Shown piece after piece: positions 63,254 to 64,000 of a stretch of DNA of 64,000 nt (positions are counted from its first letter, which is position 1; each line of letters opens with the position of its first letter). The position numbers and the translations under genes were made by a program. Origin of the DNA: a bacterium (GTDB lineage Bacteria > 4484-113 > JAFGCY01); contig JADZFO010000034.1 in NCBI GenBank assembly GCA_020849855.1, positions 83,557 through 147,556 of the forward strand, in the 5' to 3' direction. The notes under the pieces were generated by a model. The model was not told the DNA's origin. It saw only the letters and a program-made list of their open reading frames with translations, and made no database searches.

Positions 63254-63841
63254 TCAAACTAAGGCCGGCCGGCCCAGGCTCTCTTCGCGGCGCCGGGCCG
63301 CATCGTGCAGCATGGGAACGATGTAAGCCGCCCAGTAAAGCAGCTGGGCCCAGAGGTTGAAGCCGAAGCCCTTGGCCGTCAGCAGCAGGTGCAGCTCAAA
63401 CATGGCCAGGGTGCCCCACAGCGTCAGTATCACTGCGCACAGCGGGTGCGTCCAGAAGCGGTAGACCTTGATCCTGAAGGTCATGGCGTTGAAGATAAGA
63501 AAGCAGATTCCCGGCAGCAGCACCCACAGCGGCCAGCCGCTGGCCTGTTGCAGGTCCGGGCCAGCCGGCCGCAGGGAATCGGCGAAGGTATAGGCCACTG
63601 AGTAGTAGCTCATCACCCCCAGCACCAGGGCATAGGTAATGTTGCGGCGGTTCACGGTGTCGTCACGCTTCTGGATCAGCGGCCGCAGGACCAGCATGAT
63701 GCCGAAGTAGAGCAGCAGCTCCAGGGGCCAGGGCCAGTCGAGCAGCAGCACAAAGGCCGCCAGCACGACATTGACCAGCGCGAAGATGGCATCGCGGATC
63801 AGTTTGCGCAGGGCGGTGTCTTTTGAGAAAGGCGCAGACAT
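63254..63841 (-). CDS. Multi-span membrane protein of unknown function
   Basis: 195 aa, about five hydrophobic helices (about 18-35, 39-52, 68-85, 104-120, 140-185 in two parts) with short loops and Arg-rich ends (QKRDDTVNRRN; DAARRREES). No family motif. No signal for its start besides ATG 63841; the 64-base gap to the transglutaminase gene has no obvious site, so it may be co-transcribed with it. The frame stays inside the window. Confidence 0.6.
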   Translation of the reverse strand: MSAPFSKDTALRKLIRDAIFALVNVVLAAFVLLLDWPWPLELLLYFGIMLVLRPLIQKRDDTVNRRNITYALVLGVMSYYSVAYTFADSLRPAGPDLQQASGWPLWVLLPGICFLIFNAMTFRIKVYRFWTHPLCAVILTLWGTLAMFELHLLLTAKGFGFNLWAQLLYWAAYIVPMLHDAARRREESLGRPALV

Positions 63842-63952
63842 TAAGACAAATCAGGCAGCCGGGATAAGGTTAAGTGGAGTCTGCTGTCAGACCTCCGCAC
63901 CCTGTGGGAGGATACTGCATAGCCTTGGCTGACTGCGTTTCAGCTTCAAACA

Positions 63953-63995
63953 GGGTCTTGTTACGGGTCTTGTTACGGTAGCAAGAGGTAACAAG
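63953..63995 (+). repeat. Tandem 12-bp repeat and adjoining inverted repeat
   Basis: GGGTCTTGTTAC occurs twice head-to-tail (63953-63964, 63965-63976). CTTGTTAC (63969-63976) then pairs with GTAACAAG (63988-63995), 11 bases apart. The sequence runs to the window edge. Nothing else is seen in the last 159 bases. Confidence 0.6.
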
Positions 63996-64000
63996 CCTTA

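Overview
The window is one chromosomal segment of a high-GC bacterium, very probably an uncultured, deep-branching one with a cell envelope rich in lipoproteins. It carries single-copy core genes in standard order, tRNA genes with consensus -35/-10 promoters, and a dcw-type peptidoglycan operon, so it is not a plasmid or prophage. I cannot place the phylum from sequence alone. No integrase, transposase, rRNA or CRISPR array was seen, and no stretch longer than about 300 bases lacks a gene, an RNA or a recognisable site.

Layout. Bases 1-1330 hold the 3' part of a HAD phosphatase, a thioredoxin-like ORF and a small lipoprotein. Bases 1484-20352 are the ancient tRNA-Thr/Tyr/Gly/Thr-tuf-(rpmG, tRNA-Trp)-secE-nusG-rplKAJL-rpoBC supercluster, closed by a strong terminator. 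Its tRNA part is split by two insertions: an opposite-strand SIR2-TPR gene, and a secreted TIM-barrel-like protein plus an SDR oxidoreductase. Bases 20400-24800 carry a membrane-anchored Ser/Thr kinase and membrane proteins, including a TMEM43-like one. hutI-hutH (24843-27749) indicate histidine breakdown. Bases 27770-38100 are mixed: a second tRNA-Gly, uppP, small enzymes, a secreted 11-repeat protein, PPK2, a thiolase and a DHFR-like protein. Bases 38099-44089 (minus strand) are murF-mraY-murD-ftsW, with a long Gly/Arg-rich insertion in MurF. Bases 44300-49600 hold a beta-propeller-like lipoprotein, tRNA-Ser, a degenerate GGDEF protein, secreted proteins and a 27-residue Lys-rich microORF. 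Bases 49724-53652 hold dapF, a lower-GC orphan, a VOC protein and a tandem AAA protein, interspersed with GTAGGG palindromes. The rest has a thioredoxin/DsbD-like fusion, a second large lipoprotein, a three-gene signalling operon (PAS histidine kinase, CheY-like regulator, receiver with a KaiA/RsbU-like tail), a transglutaminase and a membrane protein.

How it works together. The main coherent units are the transcription/translation operon, the peptidoglycan-precursor operon (with uppP for the lipid carrier and dapF for meso-diaminopimelate), the hut pair and the signalling operon. A striking genome-wide feature is a start grammar. About sixteen genes lack a Shine-Dalgarno sequence and instead have a TANNNT -10 hexamer ending 6-10 (usually 6) bases before an ATG, GTG or TTG, which predicts leaderless mRNAs. 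Other genes (ribosomal, lipoprotein, operon-internal) use normal Shine-Dalgarno sites. I used this grammar to choose several starts.
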